A stretch of DNA of 64,000 nt from Polyangiaceae bacterium (GTDB taxonomy: Bacteria > Myxococcota_A > Polyangia > Polyangiales > Polyangiaceae), in assembly GCA_947475525.1 (NCBI GenBank), contig CANJMI010000006.1:62001-126000 (forward strand), given 5' to 3'. Position numbers and translations under genes: made by a program. Shown piece after piece: positions 26,151 through 35,397 of the stretch. Position 1 is the stretch's first letter. Every line of letters starts with the position of its first letter. Below the pieces are notes generated by a model. That model was not told the DNA's origin, did no database searches, and saw only the letters and a program-made list of their open reading frames with translations.

Positions 26151-29100
26151 TCAAGGCGAAACGAAGCGCACATCGCCCTTCGGGAGCGGGTTGCCAACGC
26201 GCCACCAATTCGCGATGCGATAATCGCCGTTCACGACGATTTGCTGGGAGAAATGACCAGCGAACCCATCTTGCGGGACAACCTGGCGCGTCCACTCGTG
26301 GTTGCCAGGCGCTCCCGTTCCGATGGCGAGCACGAGGTCCCCGGTGGTCGCGTCTTGGTAGCTGACACGCAGCTCGCCGCCGGGCGTGACGAACACGTTC
26401 GCGTCGTCGCCGACGATATGGTGGCCATCTTTTGCCCCGAGGCCATCGTCGAGCAGCTCGCGGGCGAGCGCGGTCGTGCCCCCTTGCACCGTTCGGAAAA
26501 CCAGGGACTCGCTAAGGCCGTCGACGTACGCGAGATGGAGATCATCTTTGTCGCCCACCGCGAGGGAGAGGCCGATGCCCATGTCGCCGGTGTCGTTGCC
26601 TTTGCCGTCCGCACCGTCGAGCACCACGTTCGTCCAAGTGGCGCCGCTCTTCGTCGCGACCACGACGTTTCCGTGCGGCCGATCGTAGTAAGCGATGCGT
26701 GGGACACCGTCCGCGCCGACGCCCATCGAGACGTAAAGACCGACCTCGTTCGGGTAGGTTATCAGGGCGGATTTAAGGCGAACTTCGGCGCAGGTCGCGC
26801 CTCCCATGCCGTCGTCGACGCACTCGGCTCCGGAACCGCAGGTGTCGCAGCCCGTCTTTTTGGCCGCGCAAGCTCCGGTCGTGAGGCAATGCTGCGTGCT
26901 CGAGCACAAGAGCGCATTGCACGGAGTTTTTGGATCTGCGGCGACGTCCTCGAAACTCCAGCTCGCGCCCGTAGCGTCGTTGCCGGTAGCGAGGCGAACA
27001 CCGCTCGTGATGCCAGCACTCGCGGCTTCGATGAAGTGGTACGCGATCACCGGCTTTCCGCCGAGGAACTTGAGCTTGGCGTACGTGCCGTAGTCGCTGC
27101 CGGTCGCGCCGGACTGAACCGTGCTCACCGTCCAGCGCGTGCCGTCAAAATGCGCGTATTTCAGCGCGTGGTTCGTGACGTCGTAGTACGCGACACCAAG
27201 CCCGCCGCCAGCCTCGACAGCGATACTCGTCCAGAGCCCGACGTCATCGCCGCTCTCGATTTTGCCGTTGCGAAAGCCTGTCGGGTCGTACATTTCAGGA
27301 TCGACGACCTCACTCGGCTCGGTGCCGTCAACGACGACCCAGGCGACCTCACCCGTAGCCGAGGCTGCTCCGACGACGAGATCGCCGTAGCTGATGCCGT
27401 AATCCGGATCCCAATTTCCCTCGAGGTAGCCTGCCACCCAAACGCGGCCGTCCGGCGCCACCGCGACGGAGGTGTACGCGCCGACGAGCCCTGGCATGAC
27501 GACGCTGCAGTCGCCGCGCGCACGGCAGCCCGTCGCCTCAACCGTATCTTCGCTGCTGCACGAGCAGCCGGGAGCCATACCGACCGCCGCAATGAAGCCC
27601 AGGGCCGCGAGCGCTCTTGCCGCCGTCGCTACGGCACGCGCACGTGAGTGGCGAGCACGCCGGCGTGCCGCGAAGCCACCGGCTAGGGCCATGCCGAGCA
27701 CCAGGCCGAGTGCGCCTCCGCTGCGAGTGGGCACTCCCGGCTCGACCGCGCATTGGCAGCCCGACGCCGCGTTCTCCGCGACGCCGCGAATCAAAGCTTC
27801 GGTCACCGTCCCGACGTTTTCGCCTTCGTCTTTCGCTTCGACCTGAATGAAGTTCGCGCCCCCAATGGTCACAGGCTCGACGTCGAGTGCCGGTTGCCAT
27901 GCGGTCCAATCGCCCCACGCCGCGTCGCCTTCACTCTCGCCTGTGCCGAGGCGCGTGCGTACGGTGACTTCATCTCCGCTGACGAGGTCGGCCGCTTCCA
28001 CCCGTACGTGGGTCGCGCCTTCGCGCAGCACGCGGATTTCGGGCGCCATCGCGTCGACACGCAACTCGATGAGCTTCGGTTCCGGATCGAGCGACATCGG
28101 ATCGCCGACCACGCGGGAGCGAACCCACACCTTGTGTACGCCCTGGTTACGCAGGACCGAATCGGTAAGCTCGAGGTCGCGTTCCCGCGTGAAGGGATGC
28201 CACGCGCCGTTGTCGATGCGGTACTGCCACTCCAGCGCTCGCTGACCGTCATCGAGGTTCGAGCCGAGGCGGAGGTGGGCACGCGGTCCGTTGTCGGGAG
28301 TCCACGTGTCGAGGTCGAGCCCATGCGGATCGATGTCCAACGACGTCACTTCGACGCTCGTGGATGAGGACATCTTCGGTGGCGCTGCAGCCACGCCAAG
28401 CGCCGCGAAAATGCCGAGGTAGCGGTCGGTGCCTTTCGTGAGTTTGCGGAGGCCCGGCGAGCCATTGCCTTCGACAGAGTCCGGAATGTCGAGGGTGAGG
28501 CCGACGCCCGCCAGTTGCTGATTGATGTCGATCGCCTTGAGCGACCCGCCGAGCGCTCCGCCGACGAGCTGTCCAACAAGGCCTTCGAGCGCACTCGCGA
28601 TGGCGATTGGGTCATCGCGGAGGAGTTTGTCGTGGTTCGACAACACCGTCTTCGAGAGCTTGATCTCCTTTATCACCGGAGTCAGCCCTTCTGGCGTGAC
28701 GGCGAGGTTGCCTGGAACCTGGATGTCGGTGGTGACGGTCATCGCTCGGATGTACCGGTCGAGTGACCAGACGTAGAAGTCGATGGCCATCGAGTCGACG
28801 CGCACATCGAAGGTCGGATCCTTCGCGATGTCGGTGCCGTTGCCGAAGGCGATCGTCGGCGGCTTCTGAGGTCGGAGCAAGAAGGCCACGTTCGCGCCTT
28901 GCTTCTGTCGACCGAGCTCGGGCAGCGACTTTGCGCCGAGGCCGAGACCGAGAATCGTGCTCGTCACCGGGGTGCCGATCGTGTCGGCCGAGATCCCGAG
29001 ACACAGCGCCCCTGAATTGTAGATCTGCTCGAGCGCGTAGTTCGCGAAGCGCTCCGAGAGCGCGAGGCCGAAGTGCGGCGTCTCACCCATCGGCCAATCG

Positions 29101-30344
29101 GAAACCGAATTTCCGAGCAATTCATCAGGGATCGGAATCGCGGTCGGCAGCTTGCTCACAACCGGCGGCACACACGACGACGGCGGAGAAGGCTCCGCGC
29201 CGCCATACATCCCGAGGGTGATCCCCTGGCTGACTGGATTCAAGTCACCCCAGTGCTCGCCCGAGTTGTCATTGCGAACGCTCGCGCCTCCGCCTGCTAG
29301 CAGGAAGTCGAACGCGCCGGATGCGCCGCCGCTTATCCCCTGGAGCGCTGCCCCGAGATCGAGGCGACCTTCCGTGCCGAGCACGATGGAAGCGCACTCG
29401 TCCGTGTCTTTGTTGCCGTAGCGGCACACGCCTCCGACGTCTTGCGTGCCGCTCGGGCACGCGGGTACGAGCTCCGCATTGGCCTTCATGCAAAGGGCTT
29501 GGTCGATCTGGTCGGTAAGCACGCCCGATACTTGGTCGACGAGCAAACCACCGATTAAATCGAGCAACCCGTTGTAGAGCGTGGCGTCGAACCCGCCGCA
29601 GATCGTGATCGAGTTCTTGAGCTTCTCCTTGTCGATCGCGACGTCGACACCGACTTTGCTGTAGCCGTAGCGGGAGTGCTTCTGGTCCGCATCGATCGCG
29701 ATCGCGACCGTGACGTCGAGGTCGAGGTCGGCGGCGGTTTGGTCGCCGCCACACGATTGGTTGCCCGTGAGCGTGACCGCTACATTGCTCTTCGCGCAGC
29801 CGATCACCGGCAGGCAGAAGTACTCAATCGTTAGCGGGAGCTTACGGAGCCGCACGGGCAGGGGACCGGTGATCTTGAGGTTGTGCGGCGCGGTCGGTTT
29901 GAGCTTCAGCTGCGCCTTACCGAGATCGATCTCGGCGACGCATTCCGGGGGGTTCGCATCCGGCTTCGGCCCGGCTGCGCAGACGTCGTATTTGATCGTC
30001 GTGATAAGGGCGTTGAAGCTCCCACTCGTCGGAGGAATCTCGAACGCGACCACCCCGTCCTGACCGCCATTCGCCCCAAGCAACGCGCTCGCGAGCGTGC
30101 CCATGTTGCTCTCGAGGAACCCGATCCCCGTCTCGGTCAGCCGCAGCGATGCGGCATTCTCGATTCGCTGGGCAGGTTTGAATCCTTCCGCGAGCGGCGT
30201 CATTCCGCCGCAGGCGCAGCCGCTCGAGCAGCCGCCGCCGCTGCAGCCCGCCGCGATGACGAACAAGACCGCAAGCGTGACGTGCTTCGCGACGGACGCA
30301 AAAGAGCGCGCGCGCGTCCGCCGGACAACAATTCGATCCCTCAT
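26151..30344 (-). CDS. Giant lipoprotein: apparent in-frame fusion of a MYXO-CTERM protein and a second lipoprotein
   Basis: 1397 residues in one frame. An N-terminal signal peptide ends at VIAAGCSGGGCSSGCACGG, so the chain is a lipoprotein. Residues 60-850 contain beta-rich domains and an Ig-like part (WQYRIDNGAWHPF). Residues about 863-895 carry what looks like a complete MYXO-CTERM sorting signal: GCQC with C863/C865 reading CQC, a hydrophobic helix (GGALGLVLGMALAGG) and RRRAR. Immediately after comes a second signal-like helix (ALAALGFIAAVG) ending in PGCSCSS, lipobox Cys927. The remainder (930-1397) is a repeated YYD-type beta-propeller-like domain with an EGF-like cysteine cluster. So two proteins seem to have been fused in frame; an assembly or sequencing error is possible. 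Confidence 0.75.
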   Translation of the reverse strand: MRDRIVVRRTRARSFASVAKHVTLAVLFVIAAGCSGGGCSSGCACGGMTPLAEGFKPAQRIENAASLRLTETGIGFLESNMGTLASALLGANGGQDGVVAFEIPPTSGSFNALITTIKYDVCAAGPKPDANPPECVAEIDLGKAQLKLKPTAPHNLKITGPLPVRLRKLPLTIEYFCLPVIGCAKSNVAVTLTGNQSCGGDQTAADLDLDVTVAIAIDADQKHSRYGYSKVGVDVAIDKEKLKNSITICGGFDATLYNGLLDLIGGLLVDQVSGVLTDQIDQALCMKANAELVPACPSGTQDVGGVCRYGNKDTDECASIVLGTEGRLDLGAALQGISGGASGAFDFLLAGGGASVRNDNSGEHWGDLNPVSQGITLGMYGGAEPSPPSSCVPPVVSKLPTAIPIPDELLGNSVSDWPMGETPHFGLALSERFANYALEQIYNSGALCLGISADTIGTPVTSTILGLGLGAKSLPELGRQKQGANVAFLLRPQKPPTIAFGNGTDIAKDPTFDVRVDSMAIDFYVWSLDRYIRAMTVTTDIQVPGNLAVTPEGLTPVIKEIKLSKTVLSNHDKLLRDDPIAIASALEGLVGQLVGGALGGSLKAIDINQQLAGVGLTLDIPDSVEGNGSPGLRKLTKGTDRYLGIFAALGVAAAPPKMSSSTSVEVTSLDIDPHGLDLDTWTPDNGPRAHLRLGSNLDDGQRALEWQYRIDNGAWHPFTRERDLELTDSVLRNQGVHKVWVRSRVVGDPMSLDPEPKLIELRVDAMAPEIRVLREGATHVRVEAADLVSGDEVTVRTRLGTGESEGDAAWGDWTAWQPALDVEPVTIGGANFIQVEAKDEGENVGTVTEALIRGVAENAASGCQCAVEPGVPTRSGGALGLVLGMALAGGFAARRRARHSRARAVATAARALAALGFIAAVGMAPGCSCSSEDTVEATGCRARGDCSVVMPGLVGAYTSVAVAPDGRVWVAGYLEGNWDPDYGISYGDLVVGAASATGEVAWVVVDGTEPSEVVDPEMYDPTGFRNGKIESGDDVGLWTSIAVEAGGGLGVAYYDVTNHALKYAHFDGTRWTVSTVQSGATGSDYGTYAKLKFLGGKPVIAYHFIEAASAGITSGVRLATGNDATGASWSFEDVAADPKTPCNALLCSSTQHCLTTGACAAKKTGCDTCGSGAECVDDGMGGATCAEVRLKSALITYPNEVGLYVSMGVGADGVPRIAYYDRPHGNVVVATKSGATWTNVVLDGADGKGNDTGDMGIGLSLAVGDKDDLHLAYVDGLSESLVFRTVQGGTTALARELLDDGLGAKDGHHIVGDDANVFVTPGGELRVSYQDATTGDLVLAIGTGAPGNHEWTRQVVPQDGFAGHFSQQIVVNGDYRIANWWRVGNPLPKGDVRFVSP

Positions 30345-30415
30345 GTGCGGGATCTTAAAGGTGTCCGCACACTACGGGTAGCGTGAAGTGCGCACCCGTT
30401 CAGGATTTGCGATGC

Positions 30416-31450
30416 TTAGTTCGAGCCGCCCGCGCCGCTCGCGCCGCCGCCCGACGTGGTCGTAGTCGACGCGACGCAATCGTCACGGAATTTCGCTGAG
30501 CTCGCGGCGAGCTCGGCCTTGAGCTGGAACGAGTCCTTGCAGCCCCCCGCGCTGTTCGTGGCGGAACACCAGTCGCCTTCGAGATCGACCTTGCCCGCCG
30601 TGCGTTTGCACTTCTTCGGAGTGCCGCCGTCCGCATACTTCGTCGGGTCACCGCTGAGGAGTACGCAGAGCGATTGGCCGAGAAGGTCAACGTTGACCGA
30701 GTCCGCCTCTTCGATCGTGATGTGACCCGTGAGGGTCGCGTCGTTGATGAAGAAATCGATGCCGGCTTCGGGGTCGGGCAAGCAGCTGTTGATAGGCTCG
30801 AGTCCTTGCGCGTTGAACGAGCCGATGCAGTTGTGGTCGGCGCTAAACTTCCCGTTCGTCAACTTCGCCGACGTAACCGGCAGAAAAACGGCGCTTTGCG
30901 CATTGGCATCGACATAGACCGGCAGGACGATTTTCGGAATCGCGTCGCTGCTGAACGTGAGATCGGCACCGAACGTCGCCTTGACGTCGACGGCCTTCAC
31001 GCCGTGGGCCGCGTCGTCGATGAAGCAATAGCCGTCCGCAGGATTGAGTTCGGGGGCGGCGCCTCCAGCCCGCAAAGTGCCTTTGTCGATGTCGAAGTCG
31101 ACCATCAGCGAAAAGGTGCCTTTGCCTGGAATGTTGCACTTCGGCAGGTTGATGTTGACGCCGTCGCCGACGACCTTCTTCACGGTCGGTGTCGTGAGCG
31201 CGGTGGGTGCGGTGACCGAGAGCTGCGACATTCGTAATGCGAAATGATTCTTGCCGGCGTTGTCGATAAGGCCGAGGCAATCGCTTTTGACGTCGAGCGC
31301 AACGCAACCCGGATCCGTCGGCGCGCAGCTCACTCCCGTACCGGTGCTCGTCGTCGCGGTCGCCGATTCTTCCGAGGTGCCGCAAGCGGCCGCAAGACCG
31401 AACGCACCGAGTGCGCCGGCAACCCAATACCCGAGATGTCGCTTCTTCAT
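30416..31450 (-). CDS. Lipoprotein, unknown function
   Basis: 344 residues; MKKRHLGYWVAGALGAFGLA followed by AAAC gives a lipoprotein signal. The mature chain is Thr/Ser-rich, then beta-rich with paired cysteines (CAPTDPGC, KSDCLGLI, GYCFIDD, CKRTAGK, DWCS, GGCKDSF). It ends in a Ser/Gly tail (SGGGASGAGGSN). The start ATG 31450 is set by GGAGAAG about 11 nt upstream. It begins only 2 bp after the stop of the PfkB kinase gene, so the two are translationally linked. A role in the outer membrane or cell surface is likely but unproven. Confidence 0.75.
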   Translation of the reverse strand: MKKRHLGYWVAGALGAFGLAAACGTSEESATATTSTGTGVSCAPTDPGCVALDVKSDCLGLIDNAGKNHFALRMSQLSVTAPTALTTPTVKKVVGDGVNINLPKCNIPGKGTFSLMVDFDIDKGTLRAGGAAPELNPADGYCFIDDAAHGVKAVDVKATFGADLTFSSDAIPKIVLPVYVDANAQSAVFLPVTSAKLTNGKFSADHNCIGSFNAQGLEPINSCLPDPEAGIDFFINDATLTGHITIEEADSVNVDLLGQSLCVLLSGDPTKYADGGTPKKCKRTAGKVDLEGDWCSATNSAGGCKDSFQLKAELAASSAKFRDDCVASTTTTSGGGASGAGGSN

Positions 31451-31452
31451 GT

Positions 31453-32424
31453 TCACTCTTCTCCAACGTGGGTGAGGTGGCGGATGCGCTCGACGCGCTG
31501 ACGGATGTTTTCGCGCGAGAGCTCGCTTAGGCCGAGGGTGCCAACGGCTTCGACGCAGTAGGAAGCCGCAGCCGTGCCGTGCATCATCGCGCGACGCATG
31601 GTGTGGTGATCGTACTTCCCCTGCTCCGCGAGGTAGCCGAGGAGGCCGCCTGCGAACGAGTCCCCAGCCCCCGTCGGATCGACGACGTGCTCGAGAAGGA
31701 GAGCCGGTGCCGCGAACACGCCGTCCTTGTCGAAGAACAGCGAGCCGTGCTCGCCCCGCTTGATGATGAGACCCTTCGGGCCGCGCGATAGGATCTCCTT
31801 CGCGGCGCGCGCCAAGTTGTGGATCCCTGATAAAAGACGGGCCTCCTCGTCGTTGATGATGAGGAGGTCGATCCGCGCAATCAACTTGGCGAGGGTCTTC
31901 GGCTCGCCGGTGATCCAGAAATTCATCGTGTCGGCGACGACCAACTCCGGCTTCGTCGTCTGCTCGAGGACCTCGAGCTGGAGCTCGGGGTGGATGTTGC
32001 CGAGCAGGACAAGCGGCGAGTCTCCGTAGCCCGAAGCGAGCCTCGGTCGGAAGTTTGCAAAGACGTTCAACTGGGTGTCGAGCGTGTCGCGGTTGACGAG
32101 ATCCGCGTGGTAGCGGCCCTTCCAACGAAAGGTGAGCCCGTCTGCGCGTTCGATGCCCGCGGTGTCGATGCGCCGAGACCGCAGCGTCTCGAGCGTGGCC
32201 TCGGGGAAGTCTCTTCCGACGACGGCGACGACCCGAACCGGGGCAAAGGCCGAAGCTGCCAATGCCGAGTAGGTGGCCGACCCACCGACGACGTCCTTGA
32301 ACGAGGTCGTCGCGCGCGGGTCTGACTCCGCTGCCGAACGGACGTCCGGAGAGGCGACTGGAACGGGAAATTCGAGATCGTCAAAGGCCATCGAACCGAC
32401 GATCAGAATGGGCTTGGTTTGCAC
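31453..32424 (-). CDS. PfkB-family sugar/nucleoside kinase
   Basis: 323 residues of the PfkB (ribokinase-like) family. The start ILIVGSMAFDDLEFPV and the Gly-rich SFKDVVGGSATYSALAAS mark the substrate-binding side. The C-terminal signature DPTGAGDSFAGGLLGYLAEQ carries the catalytic Asp of the GAGD motif. Substrates of this family include ribose, fructose, adenosine and 2-keto sugars; residues here do not settle it. The Asp/Glu positions around ADTMNFW and the NDEEARLL motif fit family norms. It is directly upstream (2 bp) of a lipoprotein gene and downstream of guanylate kinase on the same strand; a degenerate tandem repeat lies in the gap. Confidence 0.9.
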   Translation of the reverse strand: MQTKPILIVGSMAFDDLEFPVPVASPDVRSAAESDPRATTSFKDVVGGSATYSALAASAFAPVRVVAVVGRDFPEATLETLRSRRIDTAGIERADGLTFRWKGRYHADLVNRDTLDTQLNVFANFRPRLASGYGDSPLVLLGNIHPELQLEVLEQTTKPELVVADTMNFWITGEPKTLAKLIARIDLLIINDEEARLLSGIHNLARAAKEILSRGPKGLIIKRGEHGSLFFDKDGVFAAPALLLEHVVDPTGAGDSFAGGLLGYLAEQGKYDHHTMRRAMMHGTAAASYCVEAVGTLGLSELSRENIRQRVERIRHLTHVGEE

Positions 32425-32435
32425 GTGCGCTTTCC

Positions 32436-32506
32436 TGGCGAAGTTGCCTAGCGAAGTTGCCTAGCGGAGGTTGGGTAGCGGAGTTGAGGGTCTAGCGAAA
32501 TTGGCG
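32436..32506. repeat. Five degenerate 13-15 bp tandem units
   Basis: Units related to TAGCGAAGTTGCC occur head to tail five times between gmk and the PfkB gene; the first two differ at one base, the others drift. CTAGC recurs at the junctions. In the direction of transcription they sit just upstream of the PfkB start. Confidence 0.75.
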
Positions 32507-32548
32507 GCGACTGTCATTCGCTGAGGAGCCACGCGAGTGCGCTTCGGC

Positions 32549-33193
32549 TCACGGGCTCCGCTCGAACGACTGCGCCTGTGCGAGAAGGCGTTCGCAGCGC
32601 AAGGAGTGGCGCGATCTGCGGCAACGCTCGGCGATGACGATCGAGCCCAATCGAAGGGCCGCGGCGTCGATGTCGTCGTTGACGAGGACGTAGTCGAAGA
32701 GCCCGTAGTGGGCGATCTCGCGCTTGGCGTTGCCCAGCCGACGGAGCGTGGTCTCTTCGTCCTCCGTGCCGCGTCCGCGCAGGCGTCGCTCGAGCTCGGC
32801 GTGCGATGGCGGCAGGATGAACACACCGACCGCTTCCGGCATCGTGGCGCGCATCTGGCGGGCTCCCTGATAGTCGATGTCGAAAATGATGCCCTTTGCT
32901 GAGCGCCGCGCATTCTCGACCTCCTCGAGAGCGGTGCCGTAGTAGCGGTCGTGTACGCGCGCCCATTCGGCGAACTGGCCTTGCTGGATCATGCGCTCGA
33001 AGTTCGCTTCATCGACGAAGTGGTACTCGCGACCGTCGAGTTCTCCCGGGCGGGGCTTGCGGGTCGTGTGCGAGACGCTGAAACGGAGATCGGGAAATTG
33101 CTGCCGCAAACGCGCGCAAAGGGTCGTCTTTCCAGCTCCGGAGGGAGAGGAGACGATCAGCATCACAAATCCTTCGAGCTCGTCGGGGGGCAT
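32549..33193 (-). CDS. gmk: Guanylate kinase
   Basis: 214 residues; converts GMP to GDP with ATP, essential for guanine nucleotide supply. The P-loop is IVSSPSGAGKTTL; the GMP-binding region SVSHTTRKPRPGELDGREYHF, the EWARVHDRYYGT stretch and the lid RLRGRGTEDEETTLRRL are all present, so it looks fully active. ATG 33193 gives a 10-residue leader before MLIVSSPSGAGK; ATG 33163 would be a minimal start. It is preceded by a 9-bp tandem repeat and by the DUF507 gene on the same strand. The C-terminal part is somewhat basic (ERCRRSRHSLRCERLL) compared with shorter homologues. Confidence 0.95.
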   Translation of the reverse strand: MPPDELEGFVMLIVSSPSGAGKTTLCARLRQQFPDLRFSVSHTTRKPRPGELDGREYHFVDEANFERMIQQGQFAEWARVHDRYYGTALEEVENARRSAKGIIFDIDYQGARQMRATMPEAVGVFILPPSHAELERRLRGRGTEDEETTLRRLGNAKREIAHYGLFDYVLVNDDIDAAALRLGSIVIAERCRRSRHSLRCERLLAQAQSFERSP

Positions 33194-33220
33194 GTTCCGA
33201 ACCTCCGTGGTGCAATCAGC

Positions 33221-33262
33221 CGTCGCGTCCGTCGCGTCCGTCGCGTCCGTCGCGTCCGTCGT
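33221..33262. repeat. 9-bp tandem repeat upstream of gmk
   Basis: The 9-mer CGTCGCGTC repeats about 4.7 times with no variation, ending in CGTCGTGG. It lies between DUF507 and gmk, with its end 28 bp from the gmk start. Short perfect repeats like this usually vary in copy number. Confidence 0.9.
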
Positions 33263-33291
33263 GGTGCCGTCGAAAGCGGGTACGGTACCTG

Positions 33292-33810
33292 TCAGCTGCC
33301 GCGGCGACGACGGATCTCGTCTTTGATGCGCGCGTACTCAATCTCCCACGTTCGCGTGCCTTCCTGGACGTGCTTGAGCTTGCCGCGCACTTCGGCTTCG
33401 ACCTGACCTTCGAGCTCGGCCTCGGCGAGGATGAAAGGACGCATGCGCACTCGAAGCTGGTGATCGGCCGCGTAGACTTCATCCACGTGCGCCGAGCGCA
33501 TCAGCATCTCGTTCAACTGATCGAGCACGTAGTCGAGGGCTTCGTCACCGACCTTGATCCCGAGTTGCTCGGCGGCCATCGACTTGATGCGACCGAACTC
33601 GCCTTGGTGCAGGCCGCGCTGCTGCGTGAGCTCACGCGCCTTGGTCATCGATTGGTCGACTTGGTCCAAGTAATGGGAGAGCACGGACTCGATGTCCCGC
33701 TCGACCTCGCGCGCCGTTCCGCCTTCTGCGAGCTCAATCTCACGAGCGTCGATGAGCGCTTTGACGATGTTTCGGGCGAGACCGGGAAGCTGATGACGTT
33801 GCAGGCGCAT
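33292..33810 (-). CDS. DUF507 family protein (two tandem copies fused)
   Basis: 172 residues of the DUF507 family. In many Deltaproteobacteria DUF507 occurs as two adjacent genes of about 90 residues; here the N-terminal copy (RLQRHQLPGLARNIVKALID, VERDIESVLSHYLDQVDQ) and the C-terminal copy (LRVRMRPFILAEAELEGQVE, EGTRTWEIEYARIKDEIRRR) lie in one chain. It is soluble and almost wholly helical, with no catalytic motif. Function unknown. ATG 33810 has AAGGA 5 nt upstream. It is followed after a 98-bp gap with a 9-bp repeat by gmk, and diverges from the zinc-ribbon gene upstream. Confidence 0.8.
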   Translation of the reverse strand: MRLQRHQLPGLARNIVKALIDAREIELAEGGTAREVERDIESVLSHYLDQVDQSMTKARELTQQRGLHQGEFGRIKSMAAEQLGIKVGDEALDYVLDQLNEMLMRSAHVDEVYAADHQLRVRMRPFILAEAELEGQVEAEVRGKLKHVQEGTRTWEIEYARIKDEIRRRRGS

Positions 33811-33951
33811 GATATCCTTGCGCGGGCGCGCATTCGGGGAGCGCGAATCCTGATCTTCCCGCGATTGGGAGTCAACGTGGAACGCGCGCATTCGGGCAGC
33901 GCGAATTCATGTCGCGCGGGCGAGGCCAAGCAGGGGATACTCCTGGGCCTC

Positions 33952-35370
33952 GTGAATCGATGTCCCTGGTGCGGCGCAAGTTTTGATCCCCGGCGTGATG
34001 AATGCGCGGTGTGCTCGCGTCGTCCGGGCGACCAGCCCGCGCAAAAGCCTCAGGTTGGCGGCGCCGGTGACCTGCCGATCGCCATCGACTTCGACCTCGA
34101 CGTCGATGGCGATGAGGCCCCCCGAAAAAAAGGGGAGTTGCCGGTTTCACCCGCCGCGCCCCCGCAACGGGCAGTCGGCGGTGGCGGCAAGATCGCGGTT
34201 GATTCCGATGACCTCTTGGCACTCGACGTTGGGCTCGAGGACGAGCAACCCGTCGCACGCTCACGCCCGAATGCGGCACCGCCTTCTTCCGCGCGGGGAC
34301 CGGAACACGACCGCGGCGGTTCGGAGGCAACGTCGGCCCTCACCCCCGATCTTGCTGAGATCCCCGAGTACGAAGTGGCCGCGCTGGCGGGCTACGGCGC
34401 TCCACCTTTCGAATGGGTGACCTCGGTTTCCTACGCGTTTCGTGTGCTCCGTCGGCGGCATGAGCTGCAGCAATTGCTCGCCCGGGTGCGCATCGAGAGC
34501 GAGGCTGGCCGCCGAGGCGTGCAGGGACGGATGGTGGCGCTACTCGAAGCCGTTCACGCGCGCCATCCGACCGACGAGGCCCTCGCCGTCGTCGTGCGGC
34601 CAGTTCACGACATGCTGAGTCAGCTCTCTGCGCAGACCGCCTCGCTCGCGAACGCGGCCGAACGCCACCGTGCGGATGTTGCGGCGCTTGAAGCCGACCT
34701 TGCCGTTCGAAATCTCGAAAAAGAGCAGCTCGTCCCCGAGCGACGGACCGCGCGCGTGTTCGTCGAGGACGGGATGTCGAAGCTTGGAAACGCCAAAGCC
34801 GAGCTCGCGCGCCTGAGCCGCGACGTCACGGCCGCCCACACGGAAGCGACGCGCGCCGCAGGCCAATCCGAGTTCGCTCCACCCGAGCACGCGCGACGCA
34901 TCGCCGACCTTGAGGCACAGCAGGCACGCTCCGCTGCGGCAGTCACCGAAGCCGAGCGAACCCTTGGCGAGCGGCGCGTCCAGCTCGGCGGCGTGGAGCA
35001 GCGAATCGCTCAAGCGGAACGCGCCACAAGTGACGTGCATGGGCGTAGAAAGGCCCTCGATCAGCGCGCGACGGCCGAACGCAAACAAGCCGAGCAAGCG
35101 ATCCGCAGTGCTGATTTTCAGCGTCTCGACGCCTGCGAAGGGGCACTCCGGCGCATCGTGTCGACCTACGGCGACAGGCTCTCCGCCGCCGAGTCGACAC
35201 GGTTCGGGGACATCGAATCCGAGCATAAACGCTTCGAGCGCGAAGTAAAACGTCACGAGCTCGCGGTTCGGGCTTTCAGCTCCGATGCGCTTGCACGGGG
35301 GCTTGGGCTCGTGCTCGGTGCGGTCGCGCTCTTGGTGCTCGCGGTGGTTCTTTTGACCCGACGTGGCTGA
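33952..35370 (+). CDS. Zinc-ribbon, coiled-coil, tail-anchored membrane protein
   Basis: 472 residues. It opens with a zinc ribbon, RCPWCGASFDPRRDECAVC (two CxxC pairs), then an Asp/Ala/Pro-rich disordered region. Around residues 170-250 is a folded helical part (FEWVTSVSYAFRVLRRRHEL). Residues 250-420 form long coiled coils rich in Glu/Arg/Ala. A single membrane helix ends the protein (GLVLGAVALLVLAVVLLT) with a short basic tail, so it is a tail-anchored inner-membrane protein. The start is GTG 33952; the upstream sequence has only a weak AGGGGA at a long spacing. Not recognised; the plan recalls membrane-tethered sensors or scaffolds. Confidence 0.65.
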   Translation: MNRCPWCGASFDPRRDECAVCSRRPGDQPAQKPQVGGAGDLPIAIDFDLDVDGDEAPRKKGELPVSPAAPPQRAVGGGGKIAVDSDDLLALDVGLEDEQPVARSRPNAAPPSSARGPEHDRGGSEATSALTPDLAEIPEYEVAALAGYGAPPFEWVTSVSYAFRVLRRRHELQQLLARVRIESEAGRRGVQGRMVALLEAVHARHPTDEALAVVVRPVHDMLSQLSAQTASLANAAERHRADVAALEADLAVRNLEKEQLVPERRTARVFVEDGMSKLGNAKAELARLSRDVTAAHTEATRAAGQSEFAPPEHARRIADLEAQQARSAAAVTEAERTLGERRVQLGGVEQRIAQAERATSDVHGRRKALDQRATAERKQAEQAIRSADFQRLDACEGALRRIVSTYGDRLSAAESTRFGDIESEHKRFEREVKRHELAVRAFSSDALARGLGLVLGAVALLVLAVVLLTRRG

Positions 35371-35397
35371 GGGCTTGGGCTCGCGCGTTGCCGCGGT

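Noticed and set aside
26241-27647. 468-codon open frame opposite the giant lipoprotein
   Set aside because: No recognisable domain and complementary to a convincing lipoprotein; a high-G+C shadow.
33221-33262. CRISPR-like array
   Set aside because: The repeats are 9 bp and directly adjacent with no spacers; no cas genes are near.
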